DNA from: Cuniculiplasma sp052315415
Lineage (GTDB): Archaea > Thermoplasmatota > Thermoplasmata > Thermoplasmatales > Thermoplasmataceae
Direction of reading: 5' to 3'
Assembly (NCBI GenBank): GCA_052315415.1
Contig: JBLSDH010000004.1
Coordinates: forward strand, 20,512-84,511
DNA: 64,000 nt
The notes under the pieces: generated by a model
The model's input: only the letters and a program-made list of their open reading frames with translations
What the model was told of the DNA's origin: nothing
Database searches by the model: none
Translations under genes and position numbers: made by a program
In this document: positions 1-8,192 of the stretch, one piece after another
Numbering within the stretch: position 1 is the stretch's first letter
Layout of the letters: each line of letters begins with the position of its first letter

Positions 1-2
1 AC

Positions 3-821
3 AGGTATCTTTCAATTGAAAAGATGAGGGGAGTACCAATAGGCTCATCTCCATTTTTTCCATTCTCGTTAAAGAATGGAAGGTTTAATCTATATCCACA
101 GATACAGATAAATTTCAGAATCGCAAAAATAAACAAGGAAATGGAAAAGGAGTCCGATGGTAAGATAGTTATGGGAGATTCCTCATTAATAGAACTTGGT
201 ATCAACAAGATGAATGAAATACCAACCGGCTCCATTTACATGATTCATATTGAGGGAAAAACAGACAGGCTCCAGTATGTTGCAGATATAATTAAAAATA
301 ATATGATAGTTTTCAATCTTTTAAAGGGAAACGGGGTTGTGGACTCAACATCATCCTCCTATGATACACGAAGATATCTTGAGATTGTGTTGGGAAAGAA
401 AAATATGAAAAATTATCTTGCTTCGTGGATAACCAAGGAGAAGGAATTAAACACTTTTACAATTGAAGGGAAGAGCTTGGTTGAAGATTTCTCCCTTGAA
501 ACAATTGATTACAATTTTGCGGGAGAGGGAAGGATGAAACTCTATATTTTCTCTTCAGACTACATATCCCATCTCTACGGTGAAAACTATTCCAAAGACC
601 TTCTGACCATGATAAACAACATAAGGTCAACAGGTGCAATAGTAATCTTTGCTGATGATAAGATGGCAAAGGAATACTCTCATTATGCAACAGTAACCAT
701 ACATCTGATTGATTTGGATGGGTTGGTATATGCAAATATAGGTTCAACAAAAAATTACATTATTTATGAAAACATAAACGAACTTGGCCTGTCATCAATA
801 GGTCTTATGGAAGTTCTGTAA
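3..821 (+). CDS. KaiC-like RecA-superfamily protein, C-terminal part (5' end outside window)
   Basis: The reading frame is open to the window edge, so the gene begins upstream; the first ATG at 24 is internal. The first visible residues (RYLSIEKMRG, then a short strand ending in NLYP) match the usual end of a KaiC/RadA-like ATPase domain, where an arginine-rich KMRG strand closes the core. The remaining ~230 residues look like a second, degenerate RecA fold: a GSIYMIHIEG strand where a P-loop would be expected but with no GxxGxGK, a hydrophobic strand KLYIFSSDY in the Walker B position, and an IRSTGAIVIFADD strand. I infer a two-domain KaiC-like protein whose second domain has lost ATP binding. 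The role is unknown. The next gene, hemB, starts 32 bases downstream, and a TATA-like stretch for it lies at the end of this frame. Confidence 0.6.
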   Translation, partial: RYLSIEKMRGVPIGSSPFFPFSLKNGRFNLYPQIQINFRIAKINKEMEKESDGKIVMGDSSLIELGINKMNEIPTGSIYMIHIEGKTDRLQYVADIIKNNMIVFNLLKGNGVVDSTSSSYDTRRYLEIVLGKKNMKNYLASWITKEKELNTFTIEGKSLVEDFSLETIDYNFAGEGRMKLYIFSSDYISHLYGENYSKDLLTMINNIRSTGAIVIFADDKMAKEYSHYATVTIHLIDLDGLVYANIGSTKNYIIYENINELGLSSIGLMEVL

Positions 822-853
822 AATAATATTATGAGGTATTACATACTGACTTC

Positions 854-1822
854 ATGTATCCAGATCAAAGGCCAAGGAGACTCAGATCCTCCTCAGTGCT
901 AAGGGACCTTGTTTCGGAATATTCAATTGATCATAAGAAAATGATCATGCCTGTTTTTGTGAACGGGAACATTGATAAAAAAATGGAAATCAAAAGCATG
1001 CCTGGCATTTTCAATTATCCACTGAATGGTGAACTGGAGGATTACGCCAGGTCCCTTAATGAAAAAGGTGTCAGATCAGTAATTTTATTCGGCATACCGG
1101 ATCACAAAGATTCTGAGGGAAGCGATGCCTTCAGTGAAAAAGGTGTTGTACAGAGAGCCATTCAATATTTCAAAAGTAAGGGAATGTTTGTCATAACCGA
1201 TCTGTGTATGTGCGAATACACAGATCATGGGCACTGTGGAATTGTGAAAGGTAATGATGTTGATAATGATGAGACACTTTCCTACTATGAAAGAATTGCT
1301 GTCAGTCAGGCAAAGAGTGGTTCTGATATGATTGCACCAAGTGGAATGATGGACGGACAGGTTGCAAGCATAAGAAAGGCTCTGGACTCTCATGGTTTTA
1401 AAAATATACCAATAATGGCATACTCTGCAAAATATGCATCATCACTGTACGGTCCTTTTAGGGATGCAGCACAGTCAAAACCAGGCTTTGGAGACAGAAA
1501 GACATATCAGATGAATCCATCAAACATGAATGAAGCAATGAAGGAGATTGAAATGGATATACAGGAGGGGGCAGACATAGTCATGGTGAAGCCCGCAACA
1601 TTTTATCTTGACATAATCAGGCTTGCCAGGGAAAGATTCAACGTTCCAATTGCTGCCTATAGTGTCAGCGGGGAATATTCAATGATAATGAATGCAGTGA
1701 GATCAGGTTTTCTGGATGAATCAGCAATAACGGAACAAATTCTTTCCATATTCAGGGCCGGGGCCTCCATGGTAATATCCTACTTCACTGAGTATCTGGC
1801 AGAGAAACATAGGAACATTTAA
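854..1822 (+). CDS. hemB: Porphobilinogen synthase (delta-aminolevulinic acid dehydratase)
   Basis: Condenses two 5-aminolevulinate molecules to porphobilinogen, an early cytoplasmic step of haem/sirohaem synthesis. The 322-residue length is normal for the family. Visible signatures are the zinc-cysteine cluster DLCMCEYTDHGHC (C118, C120, C128), which marks a Zn-dependent enzyme, the first active-site lysine in AYSAKYASSLYGPF (K193), and the Schiff-base lysine in VMVKPATFY (K246). The N-terminal RPRRLR motif is typical. The start is the first ATG after the upstream stop, about 28 bases after an AT-rich TATA-like stretch near 820-832. No other haem gene is visible in the window; the next gene downstream is an unrelated peptidase 26 bases away. 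Confidence 0.95.
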   Translation: MYPDQRPRRLRSSSVLRDLVSEYSIDHKKMIMPVFVNGNIDKKMEIKSMPGIFNYPLNGELEDYARSLNEKGVRSVILFGIPDHKDSEGSDAFSEKGVVQRAIQYFKSKGMFVITDLCMCEYTDHGHCGIVKGNDVDNDETLSYYERIAVSQAKSGSDMIAPSGMMDGQVASIRKALDSHGFKNIPIMAYSAKYASSLYGPFRDAAQSKPGFGDRKTYQMNPSNMNEAMKEIEMDIQEGADIVMVKPATFYLDIIRLARERFNVPIAAYSVSGEYSMIMNAVRSGFLDESAITEQILSIFRAGASMVISYFTEYLAEKHRNI

Positions 1823-1848
1823 AATTATATTAATATGGGTGTATCATA

Positions 1849-3603
1849 ATGAAGCTCTCTTACTTTATAGAAATGAGGGATTGTAATTCAGGTTTCTACG
1901 AAATAGCCATGAACATTGAAAACATAGAGGAAGACAGTGTTATTGTAACAATGCCTGCCTGGACTCCTGGATCCTATCTCATAAGGGATTTTGCAAGGAA
2001 TGTGAGAATGCTACGTGCAAGATCATTGGAGAATGAACCTATCGATATTGTAAGAAAGGACAAGTCAAGCTGGAGAATACTTAACGGACAGGCAAAATCA
2101 TTCATAATAACATATGAGGTGTATGCGGGTGAATTATCAGTAAGAACATCACATCTTGACGGAAGGCATGGATTTGTTCTGGGTTCAAGTGTGTTTCTGT
2201 ATCTTGAAGGATACAAAGATCAATCGGTGGAATTGACTGTAAAACCGCCACAGGGCTGGCATATTTCAACAGGTCTTGAAAAAATAGGAGAGAACAGGTT
2301 TAGGGCAACAAATTACGATGTGCTTGTGGACTGTCCAATGGAGATAGGAACACACAAATCCTTCATGTTTACAGTGGATGGAAAGGAACATGAGGTGGCC
2401 ATATTTGGCGAAGGAATTTACGATGAGAACATCATAATAAGGGACATGAAAAAAATTGTGGAGGCCGCAAGAAATATTTTTGGTGGCTTTCCTTACAAAA
2501 GATATGTTTTTCTTATTACCATTATTGATCAGGAGGGTGGAGGCGGTCTAGAGCACATGAATTCATGTGCAATTAATATAAATCGTTTTTACCTTACGGA
2601 GGAGGAGAATTACAAAAAATTCCTTCTTATAGTGGCACATGAGTTTTTCCACCTTTGGAACGTTAAGAGAATAAGACCTTCAGAGCTTGGTCCTTTCAAT
2701 TATAAGGAGGAAACTTATACAACACTTCTTTGGTTCTCTGAGGGGGTAACCGACTACTATGCAAAACTAATTTGCCTTAGAGCCGGACTTATTGATGAAA
2801 AACAATATTATGAGTTGATTGCAGATGACATTATGCAGTATTCAATAATGCCAGGAACGAAATACGAATCTGCAGCTGACTCATCTTTTGATGCTTGGAT
2901 AAAACTTTACAAACCATCCCCCAACAATATTAACAGTTACGTTTCATATTATCTAAAGGGTCAGATACTCGGACTTCTCATAAATATAAGGATTGGGGAA
3001 TTCACAAAAGGCACTAAATGCCTGGATGATGTCATGCGGGGCCTTATGGATAAATTTAACAGGGATGGAAAGGGAATAGGTGAAAAAGAACTCTTACAGA
3101 TACTTAACGATGTGTCTGGTATGGACTTTTCTCCCTTTTTCCAAAGATTTGTAAGAGGAACTGAAAAGATAGATTTCCAGAAAGAACTAAAGAGAATAGG
3201 CCTTGAATTAAAGGAAATATACAGAAAGGATGGAAAAGAGGAAAAAAATGGTACCATGGGACTCTTTCTGAGGGGGGAAAAAGTAGAATCCGTTATAGAA
3301 GGTTACCCCGCCCAGAAGGCAGGCATATCTCCAGGTGATGAGATAGTTGCTGTTAACAATTACCGTTTTACATCACATTTCAGGAAGCCTTTTATAAAAT
3401 CCTATTCACAGTTGGAAGTTGATCGATTCCCTGAATTCAAACCCGGTGATGAAGTCAACGTGAAATATTTCAGAAATTCAATTCTTTATGATACAACTGT
3501 AATTCTTGCAGAACAGTTCCCGGAAAAAATTGACATATATCCATCAGCAGAAAGGGATGAATCAAAGGATAAAATCAGGGGAAAGATATTGAGAGGGCAG
3601 TGA
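1849..3603 (+). CDS. M61-family metallopeptidase (glycyl aminopeptidase-like) with PDZ domain
   Basis: Predicted zinc aminopeptidase of family M61. The N-terminal ~180 residues form the beta-rich M61 domain (TMPAWTPGSYLIRDFARNV is characteristic). The zinc site is HEFFH at residues 264-268 followed by the glutamate of WFSEGVTDYY about 30 residues later. A PDZ-like domain covers about 480-545 (GYPAQKAGISPGDEIVAVN). No signal peptide is seen, so it is probably cytoplasmic, where it would trim peptides released by larger proteases. At 584 residues it has normal family length. It lies 26 bases after hemB, so co-transcription is possible, although a TATA-like AT stretch at about 1822-1834 could serve as its own promoter. 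Confidence 0.9.
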   Translation: MKLSYFIEMRDCNSGFYEIAMNIENIEEDSVIVTMPAWTPGSYLIRDFARNVRMLRARSLENEPIDIVRKDKSSWRILNGQAKSFIITYEVYAGELSVRTSHLDGRHGFVLGSSVFLYLEGYKDQSVELTVKPPQGWHISTGLEKIGENRFRATNYDVLVDCPMEIGTHKSFMFTVDGKEHEVAIFGEGIYDENIIIRDMKKIVEAARNIFGGFPYKRYVFLITIIDQEGGGGLEHMNSCAININRFYLTEEENYKKFLLIVAHEFFHLWNVKRIRPSELGPFNYKEETYTTLLWFSEGVTDYYAKLICLRAGLIDEKQYYELIADDIMQYSIMPGTKYESAADSSFDAWIKLYKPSPNNINSYVSYYLKGQILGLLINIRIGEFTKGTKCLDDVMRGLMDKFNRDGKGIGEKELLQILNDVSGMDFSPFFQRFVRGTEKIDFQKELKRIGLELKEIYRKDGKEEKNGTMGLFLRGEKVESVIEGYPAQKAGISPGDEIVAVNNYRFTSHFRKPFIKSYSQLEVDRFPEFKPGDEVNVKYFRNSILYDTTVILAEQFPEKIDIYPSAERDESKDKIRGKILRGQ

Positions 3604-3707
3604 AGAAAAATCTTAAAATTTTACAAATTTCATTTCACACATATCTCAGATAATCTCTCTAAAAGAATAGGAATCTATTTATCAATAAAATTCAGAACGA
3701 AAGAGGA

Positions 3708-3773
3708 ATGGGAAAAAATCAGGATGAAGTTACATCAACAATTGAGACTGAAAGAACGGTCTCAAAAAAATAG
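3708..3773 (+). other. Possible leaderless 21-codon ORF with internal hairpin
   Basis: The 253-base gap after the M61 gene holds a TATA-like box (tatttatc around 3675-3682) about 28 bases upstream of an ATG at 3708 that opens a 21-codon frame ending in TAG at 3771. Within it, bases 3744-3763 can fold into a 7-bp stem (gagactg / cggtctc, one G-U pair) closed by a 6-base A-rich loop and followed by seven A. This could be a micro-protein, a small structured RNA, or chance. I recognise no family. It is not a terminator, as no T-run follows on either strand. Confidence 0.25.
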
Positions 3774-3856
3774 TAAAACTCTTCGTATAATATGACCTTA
3801 CGAAACTACTATTTAATTTGAAAAACAATATTATTCAATTTTGTATTTCCACAAAT

Positions 3857-4687
3857 ATGATGGGAAAATTTTTAATCAGAAATGGCAGAACTTATATTGC
3901 AAAAATTTCTGGAGATGACATTCTTGTATATTCAGATCCTGTGGAAATAAATTCTGCGTTTTCAATGATAAACAAAATAGATAATTCTGAGTCAAAGTTT
4001 CATCCTATTGATGCCTCATATGAAGAACTGTTGATACCGGTTGATCCGGAAAAAATACTCTGCCCCGCTTTGAATTACGCTAAACACTCACAGGAAACGG
4101 GGCAGAAAAGGCCTGATTTTCCATATTTTTTCAGCAAATTCAGGAACTCCCTTAATACGATGCATGGTAACATTGAAAGATACAGGGAAGACAAACTTGA
4201 TTATGAAGGAGAGATATGTGCCATAATTGGGAAAAAGACAAAATTTTGCTCCATAAGAGAGGCAGAGGAATCAATAGGAGCATATGCCGTGGTAAATGAC
4301 GTCAGTGAAAGATCAGAACAGGATAAGTTCAGTGAGTCTCTGGGAAAAAACTGGATACCTGCAAAAACAAGGGACGGATACCTTCCCATTTCTAATACAT
4401 TCTCCACGGAACCAGAGGAAAGGTTCAGGATAGAAACTTTTGTAAACGGTGAAAAGAGACAGGATTCAATAGACGAAGAAATGATCTTCAGTTTCCCGGA
4501 GATGATCTCATACATTTCTAAATTCATGACATTGTATCCAGGAGATATGATTCTTTCAGGAACACCATCAGGTGTAGCTAAATCAGGTAAATTTCCATAC
4601 CTGAAAAATGGTGATGTTATTGAAGTGAAAAGCGAAAAAATTGGACTATTGAGGAATAGGGTTGTGGATGCCTCTTCAGAACGTTAA
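3857..4687 (+). CDS. Fumarylacetoacetate hydrolase family protein (FAHD1-like)
   Basis: Metal-dependent hydrolase/decarboxylase/isomerase of the FAH fold. Visible family signatures are LCPALNYAKHSQE (cap of the active site), the metal-binding YEGEICAIIGK with its two glutamates, NDVSERSEQD (metal aspartate), and the C-terminal GTPSGVAKSG followed by KNGDVIEVKSEKIG. The exact substrate cannot be read from sequence; acylpyruvase, oxaloacetate decarboxylase and hydroxyheptadienedioate isomerase all occur in this group. A longer frame from a TTG at 3818 exists, but the ATG at 3857 gives the usual short N-terminus. It is distinct from the larger fumarylacetoacetase at 11349-12206, which belongs to the tyrosine operon. 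Its 3' end overlaps the next gene by about 20 bases. Confidence 0.85.
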   Translation: MMGKFLIRNGRTYIAKISGDDILVYSDPVEINSAFSMINKIDNSESKFHPIDASYEELLIPVDPEKILCPALNYAKHSQETGQKRPDFPYFFSKFRNSLNTMHGNIERYREDKLDYEGEICAIIGKKTKFCSIREAEESIGAYAVVNDVSERSEQDKFSESLGKNWIPAKTRDGYLPISNTFSTEPEERFRIETFVNGEKRQDSIDEEMIFSFPEMISYISKFMTLYPGDMILSGTPSGVAKSGKFPYLKNGDVIEVKSEKIGLLRNRVVDASSER

Positions 4688-5507
4688 CTTGGGTTCACTT
4701 AAAAAAATAATTCTGCCATTTTCCACATTGTATTCTGATATGTGTGACAGTTATTCTATAAGAAAGCAGGAAAACAGACATATAACAGTGAGATTTTCCA
4801 TTTATGATGTGACTGTTAAATATTTTTTTATGGATTGGTTTTTCTTCGGTTTTCCAAAAAACATGATGAGGACATCTACTGAATCTTACGGAAATTTTCA
4901 GTGTTTTGAGAAAAATGTTTGCAAGATTAACACCAATTATTTCAGAGGCATAGATTATCATGGAGCGGAGGCAGCTTGCTTTTACATAGATGATCTATGC
5001 GTTGAGATGCATGGAAATCCTGAAAATTTTGAAAAAGTTCTGAATTCTCTTAACATAATAAGAAGCACGAATAGCTCATTTTTAGTCAAATCATTTTACT
5101 GCCATGCAAAACCTGAATCTCTTGAATGGTTTGAAGAAAAAAATATTGCAATGTTAAAATGGATAAAAAAAACTGATAGACAGGGTGATCTGATTGGGGA
5201 TTCTCAGGGAACAGGAAAAAATATGATGATAAAAATATTCGTGAATGATTTGAAATCGTATTTCTGGTTCATGAGAGCAAGGAAAAATGAGGAAAGCACC
5301 TCCATTTATACATTCTGGAAAAAAGGTGATATTTTCAGGGAAAATTTCAGACTGGATGAATGGGAAATATATGGAATAAGCAGGAACGGGCCATGGATTT
5401 CATTAAGAAGGAATGGTGAATGGATTGAATACTTTTCATCTCCGTCTGGTAATGAAAAATATGTCACACATTTGATTGAAAACATTCATTTAGAGAGGAA
5501 TATGTAA
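4668..5507 (+). CDS. Unknown protein coupled to an ATPase-nuclease
   Basis: A ~279-residue protein I do not recognise. It is rich in aromatic residues and has scattered cysteines (about nine) but no clear CxxC pairs, no signal peptide and no transmembrane segment. The ATG at 4668 lies inside the end of the preceding FAH gene; an in-frame TTG at 4662 and downstream starts are alternatives, so the N-terminus is uncertain. Its stop TAA and the ATG of the next gene share one base (TAATG at 5505-5509), the standard arrangement for translational coupling, which suggests that it works with the VirB4/HerA-like ATPase at 5507. It could be a partner, specificity or adaptor subunit; this is inference from position only. 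Confidence 0.6.
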   Translation: MPLQNVNLGSLKKIILPFSTLYSDMCDSYSIRKQENRHITVRFSIYDVTVKYFFMDWFFFGFPKNMMRTSTESYGNFQCFEKNVCKINTNYFRGIDYHGAEAACFYIDDLCVEMHGNPENFEKVLNSLNIIRSTNSSFLVKSFYCHAKPESLEWFEEKNIAMLKWIKKTDRQGDLIGDSQGTGKNMMIKIFVNDLKSYFWFMRARKNEESTSIYTFWKKGDIFRENFRLDEWEIYGISRNGPWISLRRNGEWIEYFSSPSGNEKYVTHLIENIHLERNM

Positions 5508-7366
5508 TGGTTTACAGGTATTCAAGAACTCATTACCTGGAAAATAAGGGTGAGAAGTATAAGGGTCAAGCTGGAAAATACATTCTTGGCAAAAGATCAA
5601 ATGGCAGCAATGTTTATTTCAGCGAGAGAGAACTTTTATTTCACTCACTCATTATAGGACGAACTGGCACTGGAAAATCAACATTTTTAAGATCAATTTT
5701 GAAAAATATAGGATCACTTGAAAACACCAATATTATAATGATCGATTTCCACGGTTCACTTGCAAATCAAATCTGTTCTGATCTTTCAAATAAGGAAATA
5801 GTGTATTTCGGAACTGATATGGAGAGCCAAATTGGTGTGGGCATTAACATACTGTCAGGTGCAAGAAATAACCCTGTATCACTATATCTTTTATCAAAGA
5901 TACTTTCAAAGGAAGAGAGTTTTTCCTCAGGAACATGGGGACCAAGGCTTCAGACGATCTTCACCGCAATACTTAGAAAGGCTGTTGAGTTGAATGAAAA
6001 TCTAACACTTGGCGACTTCCTGAATATAATAAACAATAGAGAAAAGATGAAAGAAATAATAAATAAATCGGACGAGCATTCAAAAAACGCAATTAAAAAC
6101 CTAATAATCAAATGGGACCGATGGTCAGAGTACATATCAAGTTCAATCAACAAACTTCTACCTCTGGTGAGCGATTGTGAAATCTCATCATTAATAGGAA
6201 GAAGAGAAGATACCGTAGACATACACAGATTACTCAGTGAAGGAAACAGTCTCATCATAATTGACACATCAAAAACAAGGCACTCTCAACAACAATCATC
6301 AATAATAGCGGGTGCAATTTTAAACAGAATATGGACGGATGTAATTTCCAGAGGAACGGTAAAGAAAACTGTTATAATAATTGATGAGGCACAGAACCTT
6401 AACTCATCACTGGTAAATGAAATATTGAGTGAGGGGAGAAAGTTTAACCTTTTTCTTTTCCTGTCATCACAGTTCTTTCTGCAATATGATGAGGAAATTC
6501 AGGAATCAATACTCTCAAATTGTGGAAACTTTTACATTTTCAACGTATCAAAAAAGGATGCTGACAGAATTTCATCCCTTGTTGGCAATATTAGATTGAG
6601 GGATTCCATATTGAAATCCATACTGGAGGGAGGAATGCATAATATTACATACGTTGGTACAAGAGCAGAAAATGGATTAAGAGTGGACTCTTTCAAATCC
6701 ATTCTTTTGGAAGACGATTATAAAATTCCAGATTTCAAAGGAAGTATAAGGAAATACGGAAGGAAAATTGAGAATGAAACAAATTTATATGGGAATAAAG
6801 AGGATCATAAACACCAAAGCCTTGAAATTCTCATTGAAAGCTATTTAAAATCCAAGGGCTACAGGGTATTCAAGGAGACAGACATAGGTGGATTAAAGCC
6901 CGACCTTTTCTTTTTTAAAAACGGTGTTCCTGTGTTTGTGGAAGTTGAAAACAGCGATATTAAGCACAAGAGAAGGATAGTGGAGAAGGCAATAAATTAT
7001 AGTGCATCATATATGATCTTTTTATGCGGTGAAAATGAATCAACTTCCTTGAGGGATTTCTTTCTGAACAAGGAAAAAATTATACATTACCTAGATGAAT
7101 TGAAAATGGAAGGACGTAACACTTTTTTCAATCCCTTGAAAATTTCCATAATAGAAGAGAGAAAAAATACATTTTACATATCAACAGAGAGTGGTCTAAG
7201 AAGATGGTCACCAGAATTCCTTTTCAACTCATCTTTCAGAATGAAGGAGAATGAAGATCCTCATTTACTGGAAATTATGGAAAAAAGCAAAACTCATTTT
7301 ATAAAAAATTATAATAATATTAACAACTCAGATGAAAAGAAAACAGTTTTAGATTTTTTCATTTGA
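5507..7366 (+). CDS. VirB4/TraG/HerA-like ATPase with C-terminal PD-(D/E)XK-like domain
   Basis: Predicted DNA-pumping or DNA-processing ATPase of the HerA/FtsK superfamily. Walker A is GRTGTGKST (residues 51-59), followed by IIMIDFHG (76-83), the equivalent of the 'DPHG' strand of conjugative ATPases. Walker B is TVIIIDEAQ (288-296) and a sensor SSQ follows at 320-322. After a linker, residues ~438-508 resemble a restriction-endonuclease fold: helix with E440/E444, then GGLKPDLFFFKNGVPVFVEVE, giving D466 and E479. The catalytic lysine position appears to be E481, so activity is uncertain. No transmembrane segment is seen, unlike VirD4/TraD coupling proteins. It overlaps the upstream unknown gene by one base. 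It could be a housekeeping repair factor, a remnant of a conjugative element, or a defence protein. Confidence 0.75.
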   Translation: MVYRYSRTHYLENKGEKYKGQAGKYILGKRSNGSNVYFSERELLFHSLIIGRTGTGKSTFLRSILKNIGSLENTNIIMIDFHGSLANQICSDLSNKEIVYFGTDMESQIGVGINILSGARNNPVSLYLLSKILSKEESFSSGTWGPRLQTIFTAILRKAVELNENLTLGDFLNIINNREKMKEIINKSDEHSKNAIKNLIIKWDRWSEYISSSINKLLPLVSDCEISSLIGRREDTVDIHRLLSEGNSLIIIDTSKTRHSQQQSSIIAGAILNRIWTDVISRGTVKKTVIIIDEAQNLNSSLVNEILSEGRKFNLFLFLSSQFFLQYDEEIQESILSNCGNFYIFNVSKKDADRISSLVGNIRLRDSILKSILEGGMHNITYVGTRAENGLRVDSFKSILLEDDYKIPDFKGSIRKYGRKIENETNLYGNKEDHKHQSLEILIESYLKSKGYRVFKETDIGGLKPDLFFFKNGVPVFVEVENSDIKHKRRIVEKAINYSASYMIFLCGENESTSLRDFFLNKEKIIHYLDELKMEGRNTFFNPLKISIIEERKNTFYISTESGLRRWSPEFLFNSSFRMKENEDPHLLEIMEKSKTHFIKNYNNINNSDEKKTVLDFFI

Positions 7367-7427
7367 GTAAATATTAAAATAATGGTATCCAGTCTAATTG
7401 TTAACATATATAAATAAAAGGAATACT

Positions 7428-7435
7428 TTTATAAT
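7428..7435 (+). promoter_or_regulatory. TATA box of the diiron-protein gene
   Basis: The AT stretch cttttataataaat contains ttttataa centred about 24 bases before the ATG at 7455. This places the expected transcription start at or within a few bases of the ATG, meaning a leaderless mRNA, the usual mode in this window. A second AT box (atatataaata, 7406-7416) lies further upstream. Confidence 0.45.
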
Positions 7436-7454
7436 AAATTTCGATAGTTGAAAT

Positions 7455-8147
7455 ATGATAAACGAAGAAGTAAATGAGGAAAACTTTTACGAAAAAACAT
7501 ACAATTTTGTTAAGAGGCATTCTGCAACAAACAACGCATTTATCGACAGATTTGCTCGTGGAGATATAACCGTGGATGAATTTAAAAGATTCTCCATAGA
7601 GTTTTACCACTTTACAAGGGAATGGCCAGCCATTCTTGGAACACTACTTGTTAATACACCAAATGAAGATGATGCAGCAAATCTCACAACCATATTGGTT
7701 TCAGAGCTTGGAGACATGGATCCAACAAAGAGGCATGAACTGTTGTACAGAAAGTATCTGAGAAGTATAGGGATGGAGCCAGCGGATCTGGTTAAGAGAA
7801 AACAGTTGCCCACTACGAAGGAATGGCTTGACGGAATGAGAAGTTATTTCTCAGGAAACTACTACGAAGCACTTGGTGCTGAATTTGGTCTTGAAAACAT
7901 GGCAATACCTATGTGGGACAAGATACTTTCTGGTTTCAGGGAATTTTTCAAAAAGCATCCCGAATTTTCAAAGGCAGATATAGAATATTTCACATTTCAC
8001 AGAGAACTTGAATCTCACCATGAAGAGGCAATGGAAGATGTGCTTGGAACTCATAAGAAGGAAAAAGAGGCCAGGGAGGCTTTCTTCAGGGGTGCAGATA
8101 GTATACTGAACCTTGAGGAAAAGTTCTGGCTCGGTCTTTCAGATTAA
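7455..8147 (+). CDS. Haem-oxygenase-like diiron protein (PqqC/TenA-like fold)
   Basis: A 230-residue all-helical protein of the TenA/PqqC/haem-oxygenase-like superfamily, in the iron-containing redox group. Candidate metal ligands fall in the expected order: FYHFTREWP (His/Glu), SELGDMDPTKRHELLY (Glu, Asp, His), GAEFGLENMAIPMW (Glu) and DIEYFTFHRELESHHEEAM (Asp/Glu, His). Proteins of this group catalyse O2-dependent oxidations (for example CADD, UndA, SznF-type enzymes), but the substrate here cannot be inferred. It is flanked by intergenic sequence on the 5' side and followed 45 bases later by a phosphatase. Older annotations would call it a TenA-family regulator, which is misleading. Confidence 0.75.
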   Translation: MINEEVNEENFYEKTYNFVKRHSATNNAFIDRFARGDITVDEFKRFSIEFYHFTREWPAILGTLLVNTPNEDDAANLTTILVSELGDMDPTKRHELLYRKYLRSIGMEPADLVKRKQLPTTKEWLDGMRSYFSGNYYEALGAEFGLENMAIPMWDKILSGFREFFKKHPEFSKADIEYFTFHRELESHHEEAMEDVLGTHKKEKEAREAFFRGADSILNLEEKFWLGLSD

Positions 8148-8192
8148 TATTTTTTGATAACAGTTTTTTATTCTTTTTTAATAATCCCAATA

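Noticed and set aside
457..750. Antisense open frame opposite the KaiC-like gene
   Set aside because: Low-complexity composition and no family features; the plus-strand frame has the RecA-like signatures.
3744..3763. Hairpin as an intrinsic terminator of the M61 gene
   Set aside because: It lies 140 bases beyond the stop and is followed by A, not T, on the plus strand; no T-run follows the stem on the minus strand.
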